From Isoetes taiwanensis (lineage: Eukaryota; Streptophyta; Lycopodiopsida; Isoetales; Isoetaceae), in the NCBI GenBank assembly GCA_021234155.1, contig JAJEKV010000073.1, positions 5,492,001 through 5,556,000 on the forward strand: a stretch of DNA of 64,000 bases, read 5' to 3'. Positions 43,716 through 57,099 of the stretch are shown here, piece after piece (the first letter of the stretch is position 1; each line of letters opens with the position of its first letter). A program made the position numbers and the translations under genes. Below the pieces are notes generated by a model. The model was given only the letters and a program-made list of their open reading frames with translations, ran no database searches and was not told where the DNA came from.

Positions 43716-43794
43716 TGACCAAATATTACCCCTAGAGACATCTAACTTTTAACCTTTACACAAACATTACTTAGTTTACTCGTTATATCCTTCA
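43716..43794 (-). repeat. 79-bp direct repeat, possible short LTR (B, left)
   Basis: Equivalent of 27468-27546; its partner is at 47022-47100. Confidence 0.5.
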
Positions 43795-43797
43795 TTT

Positions 43798-44157
43798 CCC
43801 CTTTAATGAGTAAACTTTAAGAAAATATTTATAAAGTCACTGCAAGGGAGATATTCTTCAAACTGTAAACTCCAAGTTTGCTTCTAAATGCTTCAACTTC
43901 TTTTGGAAGTGGCTTGGTCATAATATCTGTTTGCTGATCATGTGTATTGCAGTAAATAAGCTCAATAATACCATCTAGTATCTTTTCTCCGATAAAATGA
44001 TACTGCACTTCAATGTGCTTGCTGCGCGCATGGAAATTAGGATTGTTTGCTAGCTGAATGCTGCTCAAATTGTCACAATAAATGACAGTCTTGTTCTGCC
44101 TCAGAATTTGCAAAGCATCAAACACTTTGTGGAACAAATGGCTCCCATCGACTACCT
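43798..44157 (-). pseudogene. Copia RNase H C-terminus of the deleted relic (B)
   Basis: As in copy A (IYCDNLSSIQLANNP, KHIEVQYHFIGEKI), with a two-codon change and short deletion near PLPKEVEAF. It is interrupted at CCCAT by the gag-only element. Confidence 0.82.
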
Positions 44158-44428
44158 CCCATTGATAGCCTGAGGAAATCCTGAAGGATGAAGGAAAGAC
44201 AAGGACAGAAGCGTAAGCACCTACTAGCTCCTAGAGTGAACTTATTGGAATGAGGCGTGACTATGGCTAATATATAGAGTGCCATGTCAGCAACAAAGTG
44301 ATGACTCAGCATGCACAGTCATCACCACATGTGGAGTATGATAATACTCTAAAATCCCCCCTGATGACGTGCATGACTGAAAAATCAAAAAGAAAAGTAA
44401 CAGAAAGGAAAGAACATCCCCCCCGAGA

Positions 44429-45859
44429 TCAAGCAGAGCTCATAAGATAAAGCAAACTCAACCAGAATATAAGCCATGACTGGCATTTGACTTTGGTTTT
44501 GAACCAAATCTTCCTGCCCCTGTACCATTCTCTTTGCATGTGAATCTCTTGTAGTGCAGAATCACTATACTGAAAATTTCTGCTCAATAATTCTAGCCTT
44601 GAAGCCTGCTGCAACTCAGGTACTTGTACTTCTGACACGTGAGCAAATATATCCAACCAAGGAAGCTCAAAAACCAACTCATCTTTGAAATCTAGAGTAT
44701 GCACTTGATGCGCAAATACTTCATCGCAAAAGACCAGAGAAGCATCTGACAAATGATCATTCCTTAATGGAAACCATTCCAACTTCTGATACATGCTTTC
44801 GTAACCATTTTTAGGTGGTGTGCTAGTACATTCAAAGATCAATGCAGTTGCAGCATGGTCTGGTATGTACATGATGCTTTGTGCCATTGAAGATAAACCA
44901 GCAACATCCATAAAATTATCAATAAAAGGTACCTCTAACTGCTGAATGATATCTTGTGATGCTTTCTCTACTATACGACATGAATCTGAGTCTTCTAACC
45001 CGAGAATGTGGTACTTATTTCCATATTCATCTCGATATTCACTTCCATAAAGCTGACAATCATTGTCTACCTCATTGTTGTCTTGTAAAATGGTCCTAGC
45101 TGCATCTCTATGTGCTGCAACGTCATTCCAGATCTCCTTGATCAAAAAGCAATCATTACCAATCATTACCTGAGAAGGCAACTCTAACTGCAACTTCAGT
45201 AATCTCTGAGAATGAGTTGTATCTTGGTTTTCTCTATACATGAAAGAATCTGAATTTTCAAGAACCTGATCTATACTTTGATGATCATCTTGTTCTTGCA
45301 GCAGATTTGTATGCCCTTTGAAAACAGAGAATATATTAGACTGCTCCATTAATCTCTCATTTCCAATGCCTGCTAGCGTATCCCCAAGAGGTCCAAACAA
45401 ATTCTTATTATCATCAACAAGATTAGCAACTGGTAAGATCAAGAAATCAGCTGGGTTTTGTTCTTCATAAATTTTTACCAGGGTTGACTCCCATTGTTTC
45501 TCTTTCTTTTGCCTTTTGTTTTTCTTCTTCTTGCTAAGAGAACCTTGCACTTGAGTTTCTGTCTGAGACTTTTCAAAATAACCCTTCTCAATTTGAGATT
45601 TCTGTTGCTTCTTCTTGTGTTGATTATCCTGCCCAAATTCAGATCTCAAGTAGTCCCAGAGCTCTTGGGAACTACAAAATGTAGCTTTCCAAATCTTTAA
45701 ACTCAAAGGATCTTCTATAGTTAGCTTTATAGATTTTGAAACTAGATAGTCCTTATCAAAAGTAATCTCAGAAACATGTTGTCCTCTTGCAACATGCCGC
45801 AGATCTTGTGAAATTAAAGCCCAGGTCATGTGAAATTCCATTTTCATGGTTCTGACCAT
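44429..45859 (-). CDS. Gag-like protein of the gag-only element, 476 codons intact (B)
   Basis: The minus-strand frame is open from 45859 to 44429. Residues ~1-95 resemble Copia-type gag (EFHMTWALISQDLRHVARG, LSLKIWKATFCSSQELWDYL). Residues ~100-150 are strongly basic (SLSKKKKNKRQKKEKQ) and could bind nucleic acid or act in nuclear import. The remaining ~325 residues have no recognisable domain: acidic, with FECTSTPPKNGYESM, ASLVFCDEVFAHQVHTLDF and an aromatic C-terminus (WLIFWLSLLYLM) that could associate with membrane. There is no protease, integrase, RT or zinc knuckle. The true start may be upstream in another frame (copy A reads MLGVRMLGLYEIVAPLKDKF just before it, with an indel in B near 45840). 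Confidence 0.75.
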   Translation of the reverse strand: MVRTMKMEFHMTWALISQDLRHVARGQHVSEITFDKDYLVSKSIKLTIEDPLSLKIWKATFCSSQELWDYLRSEFGQDNQHKKKQQKSQIEKGYFEKSQTETQVQGSLSKKKKNKRQKKEKQWESTLVKIYEEQNPADFLILPVANLVDDNKNLFGPLGDTLAGIGNERLMEQSNIFSVFKGHTNLLQEQDDHQSIDQVLENSDSFMYRENQDTTHSQRLLKLQLELPSQVMIGNDCFLIKEIWNDVAAHRDAARTILQDNNEVDNDCQLYGSEYRDEYGNKYHILGLEDSDSCRIVEKASQDIIQQLEVPFIDNFMDVAGLSSMAQSIMYIPDHAATALIFECTSTPPKNGYESMYQKLEWFPLRNDHLSDASLVFCDEVFAHQVHTLDFKDELVFELPWLDIFAHVSEVQVPELQQASRLELLSRNFQYSDSALQEIHMQREWYRGRKIWFKTKVKCQSWLIFWLSLLYLMSSA

Positions 45860-46620
45860 TTAGAAACTTATCTTTCAGCGGAGCTACAATCTCGCATAAC
45901 CCTAACATCCTAACTCCTAACATCCTAACATCCTAACATGCAAACATCCTAACTCCAGTTCCAGCATCTACACGAAAAATTTTCAACAGAAACTAACGCC
46001 ACATGGCATACAGAAACTCGTGGCAAGATGCAATCTGGTAAAATCGACCAACAGACCTATCCAAACTTCAACTGCAATGTCTGCTGCCGCAAACACGACA
46101 CAAACAGCAAATCCGAGCCAAACCCTGTAAAAAACACAGCCAAATCTTGGAGAAATCACCCCCGCACTGTACCTGTCAGATTTGCAAAGCTCCCAGTCTT
46201 TTGCAAAGCTCCCAGTCTATGCCCTGTGCTTTCACAATTTTGTCAAATTGCCAAGACTCCCAGTCTAGCCCTGTGTTTGCACCATCTACAAGATTCCCAG
46301 ACCAGACGAATTTGCACCTTAACTTCGGCCCTTTACAACCGAGAAATGTACAAATCCTTTGCAGTCAATTGATCTTATGAAAGTAACCTTACCAAGAAAT
46401 TGACTTCGAAGTTTCACTGATCTAATCCACCCCAGATTTCTAGAGCATCTGTATCAAGATATCTCAGAACATCTGTGTGCCAATCAGACCAAGCCTTTGA
46501 GAGCTTAACTTCCAAGTCAAAAAACTCACTAAGCCTTTGAGAGCTTAACTTCCAAGTCAAAAACTCACTGAGAATTTTGAAGATCAACTGTGATTTCTTG
46601 CTAACCTCCCCTTCAGATAG

Positions 46621-46632
46621 GCTCTGATACCA
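46621..46632 (-). promoter_or_regulatory. Primer-binding site of gag-only element (B)
   Basis: TGGTATCAGAGC on the minus strand, abutting the LTR. Confidence 0.92.
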
Positions 46633-46826
46633 TGATAGCTCGAGGAAACTCTGGATGAAGGAAAGACAAGGACAGAAGCATAAGCACCTACTAGCTCCTA
46701 GAGTGAACTTACCGGAATGAGGCGTGACTATGGCTAATATATAGAGTGCCATGTCAGCAAATAAAGTGATGACTCAGCATGCACAGTCATCACCACACGG
46801 GAGCATGATAATACTCTAACACCCAT

Positions 46827-46945
46827 AAACCTTTAATCTGAAAAAAAGCCTTTCATCAAATTCTTCCATGAATTGTAATTCTTTTTGCAACCAAGATGAA
46901 CCTATTCTGGTTCAGGGTCTTCCAAGTTCAGTTCCATTTATCCAA
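46827..46945 (-). pseudogene. Copia gag N-terminus of the deleted relic (B)
   Basis: Equivalent of 30584-30696, with additional small indels that break the frame. Confidence 0.75.
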
Positions 46946-47021
46946 ACCTGAAACTGCTCAATTTACATTTACACCAAAACGGCATCAAAAAGGATAAAGG
47001 AACATTAATCATTATCTCTAA

Positions 47022-47100
47022 TGACCAAACATTACCCTAGAGACGTCTAACTTTTAACCTTCACACAAACATTACTTAGTTTACTCCATTATATCCTTCA
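47022..47100 (-). repeat. 79-bp direct repeat, possible short LTR (B, right)
   Basis: Partner of 43716-43794. Confidence 0.5.
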
Positions 47101-49851
47101 GCTATATAACTCTAGACTCCCTTTATTTCCTCTTACTCTGCCTGGTAGGTTAGATCTTCATTTAGGTGCTCCTATTTTTTGCCTTGTAGACTGCAGGATT
47201 TATGAGATTGTAAATATCTCCATTTTATTTCATAAACAAATTCATTTCATAAACAAAATAAGGGAATGATGGTTTATGCATATAAAGGAACTACAGTTTA
47301 CCAGAATAGATTCTGAATTGCACAAAAAGTAATGCGATGACAATTGGGCACATTGAAGAAACTTCTCCTGCAGTAGTATGTACTTATGCCCATCAATAGA
47401 ATACATCGAGCTTATGTATGAAAAACATCATCTTATTGCTATCGTGACTAGACAAATACAAAAGTGACAAACAGCAACTCCCTAAATAAACTTAAAACAA
47501 ATATAATCTGCAATGCTAATGTCTACAAGGTTGATATCAAGCCAACGAGCCCATACGGGAGGAACAGGGTCCGATCTGAGTGTTTTGTGGATGGATTATC
47601 ACAAGTTGCTGGAGTCAGGTTGATCCAGCTGCACAAGAATTAGAATGCAAGTGTTGAGGTATCAAATATACATAAGCCATATTTGTGCTATTTCAGTTAG
47701 ACTTATATGCTGGCAAGTATGTTGATGTCACACTGCCAACGCCATCTGTAGTTAGAGCTTGTAGTGTCTGTCATATTTTGTATCTTTCTTCCACAATGAA
47801 TTACATTACAATGCTTATAATCAGCAACACTAATGACATGGCAATTTAGCATATAGACCTAAGGATCTACTATGGGCATTCGACTTTGCACTTTTGTTTT
47901 GTCCTTCAATCTGTATTTTGTCTGCTTCGCCCAGATTTTTACTACTGCGGCAGATTGAGACCTGCTCGTGATCAAGTACCAGGTTTTGGAAGCAAACTGC
48001 AGGAATCGCATTCCACAGAAGACATGGTCGTTCACATATTCAAGCTCACTCTAGCCAGATGAAAGGCTTCCCATGCATCTGCCGGGCTTAGATTCCCCAT
48101 CACAAGAAACTCAGAGATCTGACTCCACGCCAGGGATCTCCACCCTGCAGCGAAATCCCAACAGCGGTCAATCGCTGATGTCAATGCTAATGTGCAGCAC
48201 GCAGATTCATTCCACAACAACTGCCACCGTAGAGGAATCTGATCTTAGGTTTTTCCCCGGCTAGTAGGGCCGCTTCAAGTGGTATCAGAGCCCATGGTCA
48301 GCAAAATTTTGAAAAGGTTGAAAAGGGGCAAGCTGAGAATTGAGACTAAATCCCGCTGGTTTGCTAGAGGAAGCAATGTGAGCGGATCCCGATTAGCATC
48401 ACACTCGTGTTTGATACATGCACCATGTAGGCAATTACAGGCAGGGCAAATGCAGACCATATCTATTTTCAATCGCATAACTTACATTTTTATTCCGTGA
48501 CAGAGCAGCAAACGCCAAGAAGATTTGGGATAGCCGGTTTGATACGTGAGGAGAACTGGAAGCCAGTTTCAATATGCCCTAAACGACAAACTCCAGGGCA
48601 ACTTCAGTTTTTCAGATGCAGTAATGGTGCATCTGAAAACTCTACCAGATGCAGTTCCGTCACCAGATTGAGTTCCCATGGAAGCAATGGGAACAGCAAA
48701 TCGTGGAGCCAGGAGTGCCATATGGCACAGTATTTCCGTAGAAGATCCTAATGGAGATGGACCCTAAGACATGTTTTATCTCAAATTTTGCAATTTCTTT
48801 TGCATGCATTAGTGTAGATCGGTCTGAAATGCAAATGAGTTCAGAAAGGTCTCAAATTTGTTCACGCCGGCTTTGTTCACGAATTTAAATTCTCTTGCGC
48901 CCGTTTTTTCTTTGCACCGGATTCTTCTCGCCCCCTTCTTTTTCCCGGCCAGAAATTGGGTTCGATTTGTCAATACATAGTTACAAGCCTTGTATTGCAC
49001 GCTCTTATTTTTCCAAGTTCCATAGACTTGTTCAGAAATAGCTTAGAATTATCCTGACACATTGTCGACAAACTGATGTGCTGGTTCAAATTGTGTCTTT
49101 TGAAAGGAATCTGATTGCTGTGTTCAAGCAGATCGAGGTTTCTTGCTGAACTCCGACGAACTGGAATTGAATGTCAAGTGGCTGAAGTGAACAGCATTTA
49201 GTCTCGAAATTGCAATTTTTGTTGCTTGTTCTTGGTCATGCTACTAAATTACCACATTTTCTATCCTCTTGGCTAAGATATTTAGCACGCCCCAGCTCAA
49301 TTTCCAGCTGATGAGGGACACCATAAACTTCCACATGGGTCAATGTTGAGAAAAAGAGGAGAAAGGAACAAAGAATTTATTATCATCTACTAAAGATCAG
49401 AATTTGTAGACCTGTTAGATATTTTCAAATGCATTTCAGACCTGTTAATGCACCCTTCTTTTGTTTTTTCTATGACCCAAGCATTTTCCATTGGGCATAG
49501 TATCACTAGAAAGAAGTACGCATTGAAAAGAAATACAGAATTAAAGCCTTGAAGCAGAGAAACCACAAACACTATGCAAAATTACCAGCACATCTGCAAA
49601 TGATAAGGATGGATGCACAGAGCAATATAGCGCCAGTTGGTCAAAAGTGGGAAAGATACCAGCTGCCTGTGAAAAGCTTAATCAGAACCATGATCCTGCT
49701 CAATGAATATGAAATGAAGCACTAAAGAACAAAAAATAAGTTTTAAAAACATTTGCAACTTAAAAACAATGCAAGCTTATCATGTTAAGTGAGCTAGCCC
49801 CATTGCTTTTTACCCTTCCCTTCCATGGAACTGATGTTAGAAGCTGTTTTT
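47101..49851. other. No recognised gene (copy B); includes plus-strand primer-binding-site-like motif at 48280-48291
   Basis: Duplicate of 30861-33627. TGGTATCAGAGC at 48280-48291 is followed by the same leader. Confidence 0.4.
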
Positions 49852-50184
49852 TGTTACGCACTAGCACTTCTAGTGATAATTAACACACCAAAAGGGCGGA
49901 TCCTTCAAGCAAATCTTTATCTAATGGGCACCAACCTTCAAGGCTTTATCCCATACCCCATAAACCATATCAATTCCTCCCCCTTCTCGAGATGCTTGCC
50001 CTCAAGCATGTGGAACACACCAATGTTGCCACGAGGAATTGAACCTTGGCTCTGATACCAAACGTTACGCACTAAGCCCCCTTAGTGCTAACTAACACAC
50101 CAAAAGGGCGGATCCTTCAAGGAAATCTTTATCAAATGGGCTACAACCTTCCAAGCTTTATCCCATACCCCATAAACCATATCA
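49852..50184 (-). mobile_element. TRIM element, complete, 333 bp, TSD TTTTT (B)
   Basis: Duplicate of 33628-33959, with the same LTRs, primer-binding site and purine tract. TTTTT at 49847-49851 and 50185-50189. Confidence 0.9.
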
Positions 50185-50544
50185 TTTTTCCACAACTGCA
50201 ATCCAAACCCTAAGAAAATGCTCCCCTTTTGGACGCCCAACCTGCTAGAACTAAGCTCGATACCACATGCGGGAAAAGCAGAGAGAGAGAGAGCACAACA
50301 AAGAGCAGAAGATAAGGCATAGAAATCTCTTATTTTTCTAAGGACGTTCTGGTCCTTATACACATATAAGTTTAAGTTTAGAGAAAACTTTTAATTACCA
50401 AACCAATAGATAGATAGATAGATAGTAGTTTTAAACGCCACGCCACTAGGCAGCATCCAACTGGACGCCACTAGGCAGCATCCAACTGACATGTGACCAC
50501 ACAAAAATTCATCAGTCTCACTATTATGAATTATTCTAGCACTT

Positions 50545-52440
50545 CACATTAACTCCAGATCTATGATTAGAAAAGTTTGCTTGAGTAACTTCTTAGTCTG
50601 CTGAACATGCTGAATAAGACTGAGTATATCTCCTGTCATAACCATGTCATCAACATAAAACACAATTATCTATTTTGAAATATAGGGTACACTCTGCCCT
50701 TGATCTTTGGTAACCAAGTTGGAGAAGAAAGGCATTTATTTTCTAATGCTGCAGCCTGCTTGAAGCCATACAAGCTCTTCTTAGGCCTACACACAAAGGT
50801 TGGATGACTATGATTTTTAACTGCTCTTAAAGCGTCCAATTTTAGAACAGGAGCAAAGACATCATTATAATCAATCCCTTCTTGTTGAGTAAAGTCTTTT
50901 GCACCTAACCTCGCCTTGTGCTTAGAGACAGTACCATCAGAATGGTATTTTGTCCTAGAAACCCATTTAGGACCAACAATTTTCTCAATAGAAGTTAGAC
51001 CCAAAGCTGGAAAGGTTCTGATCGAGCAAAATGTCAGGGGAAAGATCATCTGAATGACCAAAAATGTGTCTTCAGATTCAAAAATTTGGTAGGATCCCTA
51101 TTAGAAATGTAGGCTTATGTTTGCTTATGTTTGAACAATGCTACCATGTGCAAGATCCATCAAGGTCCTATTCTTGTGTTCTGAAACACCATTTTGAGAA
51201 CGAACATGAGACACTATAAGCTCTCTATGAATATCCTTTGTGTTGAGATATTTTTTTAATTCTGCTGATAAGTATTTCCAGCATTATCTGTCCTTAGAGC
51301 TCGGATGGACGTAGAACATTTGGTCTCAACTGAAGCACTGAAAGTTTTGAATTTGATAAAGACTTGAAACTTCAACTCAAGAGGATATACCCAAGCAAAC
51401 CTAATCATCTACTTAAAACCAAGAAATACCTCCAACAAGAGACTCAATTGGCACGGGCAAATATTTGAATAGACAATTTTTTGTCATCAGTTTCTTTGTC
51501 TGAGCATAATTACCTTGGTGCAAATAATTTCCTCGCCCTCTTCTTCCACCACGAGCCCTTCCATGCTTCCATGCTGACAATTCCAATCATTTCCTCAATT
51601 CCTTTGGCTAGACAATTGATCTTCAGAATTCCTAGAAGATGCATTCCTTGTTTCTGGATCCTCAGCATTCAAGGAGTGCTTGCATAACTTTCGCGATTTC
51701 TACCTTCGTGTTGGGAGCTTGATGAATGCTATAAGTAAAGTTCCGATGGGATCCAAAGTTCTGCCTTCCTCTCCTACCATGACCTCTAGATTGTTGCTGG
51801 TTTCTCGCAAACATGATATCTTCCTGTTGCAACAATGCAGAAGACACATCCACAAAGGTTGGCGCATGTGCATCTCGCTTTGTTTTGTAGGAATCAAGAA
51901 AGACATCATGTTCCTTTGCGCCCATGTAAAGAACATGTAATAGCTCCTCCTCTGTTGGTGAATCCCCAATGGCTGACAACTGGCTTTTGACGCCTTCAAG
52001 TTCTGCCAGGAAATTAGTGAGATTTTCAAAGTCGCTCAATTTTCTCGAGCATTGCCCCTGTGAGTCATTGACAGTTTCATCCAGGCTTTTCAATTTCTCC
52101 CAAGCTGACCGGAATGATTTCTCTATCATAAATTTTTTGAAAAAAGCCAATGCCAAACAATCTTTCAGATCCCATTCTTTTTGTTTTTTGATTCTCTGGC
52201 TAGACATTTCAGGTGCTTTTCCAGGTGCTTTTTCAACTGATCAAAAAGGGATGTATGCTTCCTCAATATCACTGTGTGAGGTCTCTGCCTCCAGTCATGG
52301 GAGTTCACCACTCATATAATCCCATACAACTTTCACCTCCAGCATTGGCTCCATCAAATTCTTCCAAGAATTATGATTCTTGCCATTAAAAATGTATTCG
52401 TCTTGGAAAAGGATCTTCTCCAGCGAACTCTCCCTGATTG
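50545..52440 (-). pseudogene. Copia gag-integrase-RT relic, truncated in RT (B)
   Basis: Same structure as 34320-36200: RT at 51061-50666 (identical 131-codon frame) and integrase core remnants at 51430-51120. A longer open gag at 52207-51662 (181 codons: LKDCLALAFFKKFMIEKSFR, FENLTNFLAELEGVKSQL, RGHGRRGRQNFGS) has fewer breaks than copy A. RNase H is absent. Confidence 0.85.
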
Positions 52441-52554
52441 ATTAAAAAAATTCCACAAACTAATACACTCTGTCTATGCTACTGCATGAATTTCTGGAAC
52501 GTCCAACTAAGTATGAATTTTAGACAATTACCAATTTGTTAGGCCAACAAACTA

Positions 52555-53190
52555 CGAGCTAGATTACCATCAGCCATCTTTACCACAGTATGATCATGTG
52601 GTTTAATATCCTTGAGAACCTCTGGTTTTCCTGCGAGATGACCCGAGTCTCGAAGCCAAGTGTCTCCCCTCCTGTTCCTATGCAGCACTCTTTAAGAAAT
52701 GTCTCTCTCTTTTGCTATAGACTTGGCCAGATTACCATCAGCTATCTTTACCACAGCTATCTTTACCACAGTATGATCATGTGGTTTAATATTCTTGACA
52801 ACCTCTGGTTTTCCTGCAAGATGATTTTTAGCACCCGAGTCTAGAAGCCAAGTGTCTCCAGTTCCTATGCAGCAATCTTTAAGAATTGTGTCTCCAGCTC
52901 ATCCGTTGAAATATGAGAGATTTGGACACTAATTTCTTGCTTTGGAACGTGCTTATCTGCTTGACCTTTCTGCAATAGAGCAAGATCTTTTTGCATCTTT
53001 CTACATTTCCTTTAAATATTCTTGTCTTGCCATAATATCAACATGTGAATAGAGCTTTTCAGGAGGCTGGGACGAAAAATGAGTTTTGGGATAGTGAGCT
53101 GTTTCAGTCTGATCAAACCTTTTGATGTCTGCATCAAATAACCTCTGCTGTAGCTTGTAGCTGTGGAAAGGAAATCTTGATTTTGATCAT
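52555..53190 (-). pseudogene. Copia protease/gag-knuckle fragment with internal duplication (B)
   Basis: Duplicate of 36300-36960, with the DTWLLDSGAKNHL protease signature near 52870-52820 and its degraded second copy near 52660-52590. Confidence 0.7.
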
Positions 53191-53343
53191 CTTGAAATGG
53201 TCTACAATATGCAATACCTCTCTACTTCCCTTATCCGAGAAGCTATAAGCAAATTTTGCTGGCGTTGGCGCCTGGCGCCGATTTTCTAGGCGCTGACCTA
53301 AATTGCCGCATGACCTAATTCCAAAACTATCCGGATTGAACCC

Positions 53344-54590
53344 ATGGATACTCCCTTGAAACCCTATTTGGTTGCTCCAGATTTGGAAAAGGCCAATTAT
53401 AGCCCTTTTACTGGTCCAGAACTGACACTTTCGGCAGGGGATTGGAGCAATTTGCAGAAATGGATGGAATTTTTTGAGATGCAAATTATTGATCTCTCCA
53501 AAAAGGCGCGTAACTTTGATATCCTCCAACAGACAGTAGCAAGCATGATTCCACGGATTGAGGCCCTGGAGAAGTCATGGAAGCAAGAATCTAACGAGGC
53601 CAACCTGGGTGAATTGGAAAATATTAAATCTGAAATTGCAGTAATAAGGAAGTTGCCTTCAATTGAAGGATTAAAACAGATTGAGTTGGAGCTCCACTCC
53701 CATCAAAAGAAACTTCTAGATGGGTTGATATTGTCAAAAAGCCAGCAAAGGAGACAATCAATGCCACATTAGAGGAGGAAATGAAAAGATCTTTGAAAGC
53801 ACGCAATGCCAGAGTCCTTGGGCTTGACATGGCCGCCGATCCCCTCGATGCTGCAATTGAGTTTGTGACCAATACTTTAGGCATCTCCGATCATAAAATT
53901 GAAGCTATATGGAGTGTAAACAAAGGCAACCCAAGAGGAGAGCCTTTAATTATTAAGTTTAAGACCTTGGAAGATAGATTGAATACCCTCAAGAATAGGA
54001 GAAAACTTGCAACAGTTCCCAAAGTCTTCATGGATGACTTCACTCCAATGCAGGTTGAGCACAAAAAGAGATGTCTGCAAGAGGTTGCAGAGGCTCGAAA
54101 AGATCCAACCAAATGGGCTGTCTATAAGATGGCCGAATCATCATCCGCAGCAAGATCCACAAATTTGACAAAGATAGAGATATTATCTCAGATGTGTCGG
54201 GTTACACTTGGGACTCAGTCTACAAAAGCAAGAAGAAAGGTAAACGGGATCAGGAGGGGTAGCAGCCCTTTACAAATCAGAATTATCAGGTTTCATTTCC
54301 ATAGTGAAAAAGGATGAAGCAGCAAGGTTTTTGTGGGTCAAGATAAGAACCTCTCCAGGAGATTACATATATATATTGCTGCCTGCTACTTCCCCCCTCA
54401 AAATTCTGATTAGGCTGATGTGGATACCCAAGAAGGCGCCTCTCCATACATGGCTTTATTTGATGATATCACTGAATTCACGAAGCAAGGCAAATTCCTG
54501 CTCATGGGTGATTTTAATGCGAGAACAGCGGATGCCCAAGTTAAATTGGTGGATTTTGAAGGTGATCCTGTCTTACTACCATCCTCATCT
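53344..54590 (+). pseudogene. LINE ORF1 and endonuclease N-terminal part (B)
   Basis: ORF1 reads open for 142 codons from ATG 53344, better preserved than copy A (FEMQIIDLSKKARNFDILQQ, RIEALEKSWKQESNEANLGE). It then shifts frame near 53730 at the same site as copy A, so that shift predates the duplication. The second half (53781-54317) is the RRM-type domain. The endonuclease piece contains SPYMALFDDITEFTKQGKFL and GDFNARTADAQ near 54450-54540. The Copia derivative interrupts it at 54595. Confidence 0.87.
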
Positions 54591-54915
54591 CCTGCTGTGG
54601 AGTGGAGAAGATGATCTGAACAGCAAAACACTATGGAGAGAAGAGGAGACGCACCAAGTAACAAAGGAGAAGCAGGAAACTTATGTATTACCCTAACTCA
54701 TAAGGTGTACATATATATATGTGCCACGTCCTCATGTTGGGTGGCAAATAGGGAAAAAAGGTAAAGAATGAGGGCCCCATGGGCTAATATAAAATGTCCC
54801 ATGGGTACAACGTTATTACAACGTTAAGTTACAATAACTTAACATGTCCAAATACATATCACATTATACTATTCTAACACTCCCCCTTAATGTGATATTC
54901 CAGACTCCTCTTTCC

Positions 54916-57071
54916 TCACGCCAAGAGCCAACCTGAAATCTTCAAACTTGGCTTTTCCCAATGGTTTTGTAAAAATATCTGCAATCTGATCTTCTGACCT
55001 GCAGTATTGGATATCAATTTCCCCATTCTCAACTTTTTCTCGTACAAAATGGTAGGTCGTCTCAATGTGCTTAGTTCTGCCATGAAAAACAGGATTGTTT
55101 GCAATGTATGTATGCTGCTCATATTATCAGTGAATATGCAAGTGGGTCTGCTGTCGTGAATCCCAATTTCTTCCATGAATTTTTGAATCCAAACGGATTC
55201 ACATGCTGCAATGCTACAACCTTTATATTCTGCTTCAGCAGTGCTAATTGCAACAGTGCTTTTGTCTCTTACTTTTCCAAGTTACAGCACCATTTCCAAT
55301 TGAGAATGCATAACCACTTGTGGATCTTCTCGTCCACACAACCAGCCATATCAGAGTCTGTGTATCCAACTACATCAAGTTGACTATTTGGTTCATACAA
55401 GATACCAAAATCATGTGTTCCCTTGATGTATCTCAGCACTCTCTTAGCAGCAATCCAATGTGTTTGAGTAGGATTAGCCAAAAATCTACTCAATACTCCT
55501 ACCGCGAAATGAAATGATATATCAGGTCTGGTCACAGTGAGATAATTCAAGCTTCCTACTAATGCCCTGTAGAGTGTTGCATCAATGATTTTGCACCTTT
55601 CTCATGAGCTGAAAGTTTAATGCCAACCTCCATTGGCGTAGAAGCTGGTTTAGCAGTCTCCATGTGAAATTTCCTTAGTAAATCTGCTGCATACTTTTTT
55701 TGACAGATAAAAATTCCATTGGCAGCCTTCTGCACTTCAATGCCCAAGAAGTAGTGTAACTCTCCAAGATTTGTCATATCAAAGAACTCTCCAAACTGTT
55801 TTATCTCATGCTGAATCAACTTGAGAGAACTGCCCGTGACAATGAGATCATCTACATATACTACGATCAAAATAATGTCATCACCATCATGCTTAATATA
55901 GAGGCTAGAATTTGCACTGCTCCTTACAAAGTTTTTGCTCAATAAGTAACTATCAAGTTTGGAATACCAAGCCCGAGATGACTGTTTTAGCCCATATAAT
56001 GCTTTGTTCAGTTTGCAAACAAAATCGTTACCTTCATGCTTTTGTATCCGGGGTTGCTCCAAATAGACCAACTCCTTGAGCTCTCTCCGCTCAAGAAGGC
56101 GCTTTTCACATCAAGTTGATACAACTTCCATCCAAATTGAGCTGCAAGCTTATATGGATAACCTCACTGTTTCCATTTTGGCTACCGGAGCATAGGTGTC
56201 TAAGTAATCTTCCCCCTCTTTGAGCAAAACCTTTTGCCACCAGCCAGGCTTTGTGCCTTTGAACAGTCCCATCTGCGTTATACTTTAGCTTATAGACCCA
56301 TTTGCATCCAATGACATTTCTATCCTTTGGTCTTGGTACCAATTCCCATGTATTGTTGACTAGTATGGATTTGTACTCCTCATCCATTGCATCCTTCCAT
56401 TCCTTAGAATGCCTAGCATCTTCAAACGAAATGGGTTCATAAATATTGGCAAAATTACATTGATGAGCTGCTGCACTTGTTTCGGACTCAATATTGCCTT
56501 GACTTCTTGTGAATGGTCTTTGTGCCCAAGGTGCCACATTGGTACTAGGGGCTGATTTTGCATTCAGCTGAGTTGCATCAGACTTTGCCGTTGGCTTTTC
56601 ACCAATATCTTCTTTTGCCACTTCTTTACCAGCTCTTCTTTCATAGGTAAGCACTTTATCGGGCCAAACTCTTGGTTGACATTGAGGCGTAACAGGCCTG
56701 TTTTGATCTGATCCTTCATCTTGTTGCCACTTAAGTGGAAATTCAAATATTTCCTCCTCTTGCTCTTGCTGATCAGTGACTGATATTGGACCTGCACTGT
56801 TCTCATCAAATGTCACGTCACGCGAGACAATTATTTTCTGCTTATCAGGATCCCATAGTCTATAAGCCTTAGCCCTCAAACTATAGCCAAGCATGGTACA
56901 AACTCTTGCTTTATCATCAAATTTCTTCCTGCCATCCTCCTTAAAGACACGCGCATAAGCTTTACATCCAAATACATGCAAATGATTCACACCTGGCTTT
57001 CTTTTGTAATAAACCTCATGTGGAGTCTTCCCATCTAAAATTTTTTGTCCCCTCATATTCAGCAAATACAC
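54916..57071 (-). pseudogene. Copia integrase tail and RT-RNase H, frameshifted (B)
   Basis: Open pieces 57071-56106 (321 codons: integrase tail joined to the start of RT), 56071-55559 (RT palm with YVDDLIV), 55550-55269 and 55176-54916 (RNase H) correspond to the 637-codon frame of copy A. Here the integrase tail and RT start are in one frame, which copy A lacks, while the breaks at about 56090, 55570, 55310 and 55110 are private to B. Confidence 0.9.
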
Positions 57072-57099
57072 TGCAGTGAGTACTGCAGTGAGTACTGCA

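Larger units (their letters stand above)
44163..46821 (-). mobile_element. Gag-only LTR retrotransposon, TSD CCCAT (B)
   Basis: LTRs at 44163-44354 and 46633-46821, primer-binding site at 46621-46632, CCCAT at 44158-44162 and 46822-46826. This is the duplicate of 27919-30578, and here the ORF is uninterrupted. Confidence 0.93.
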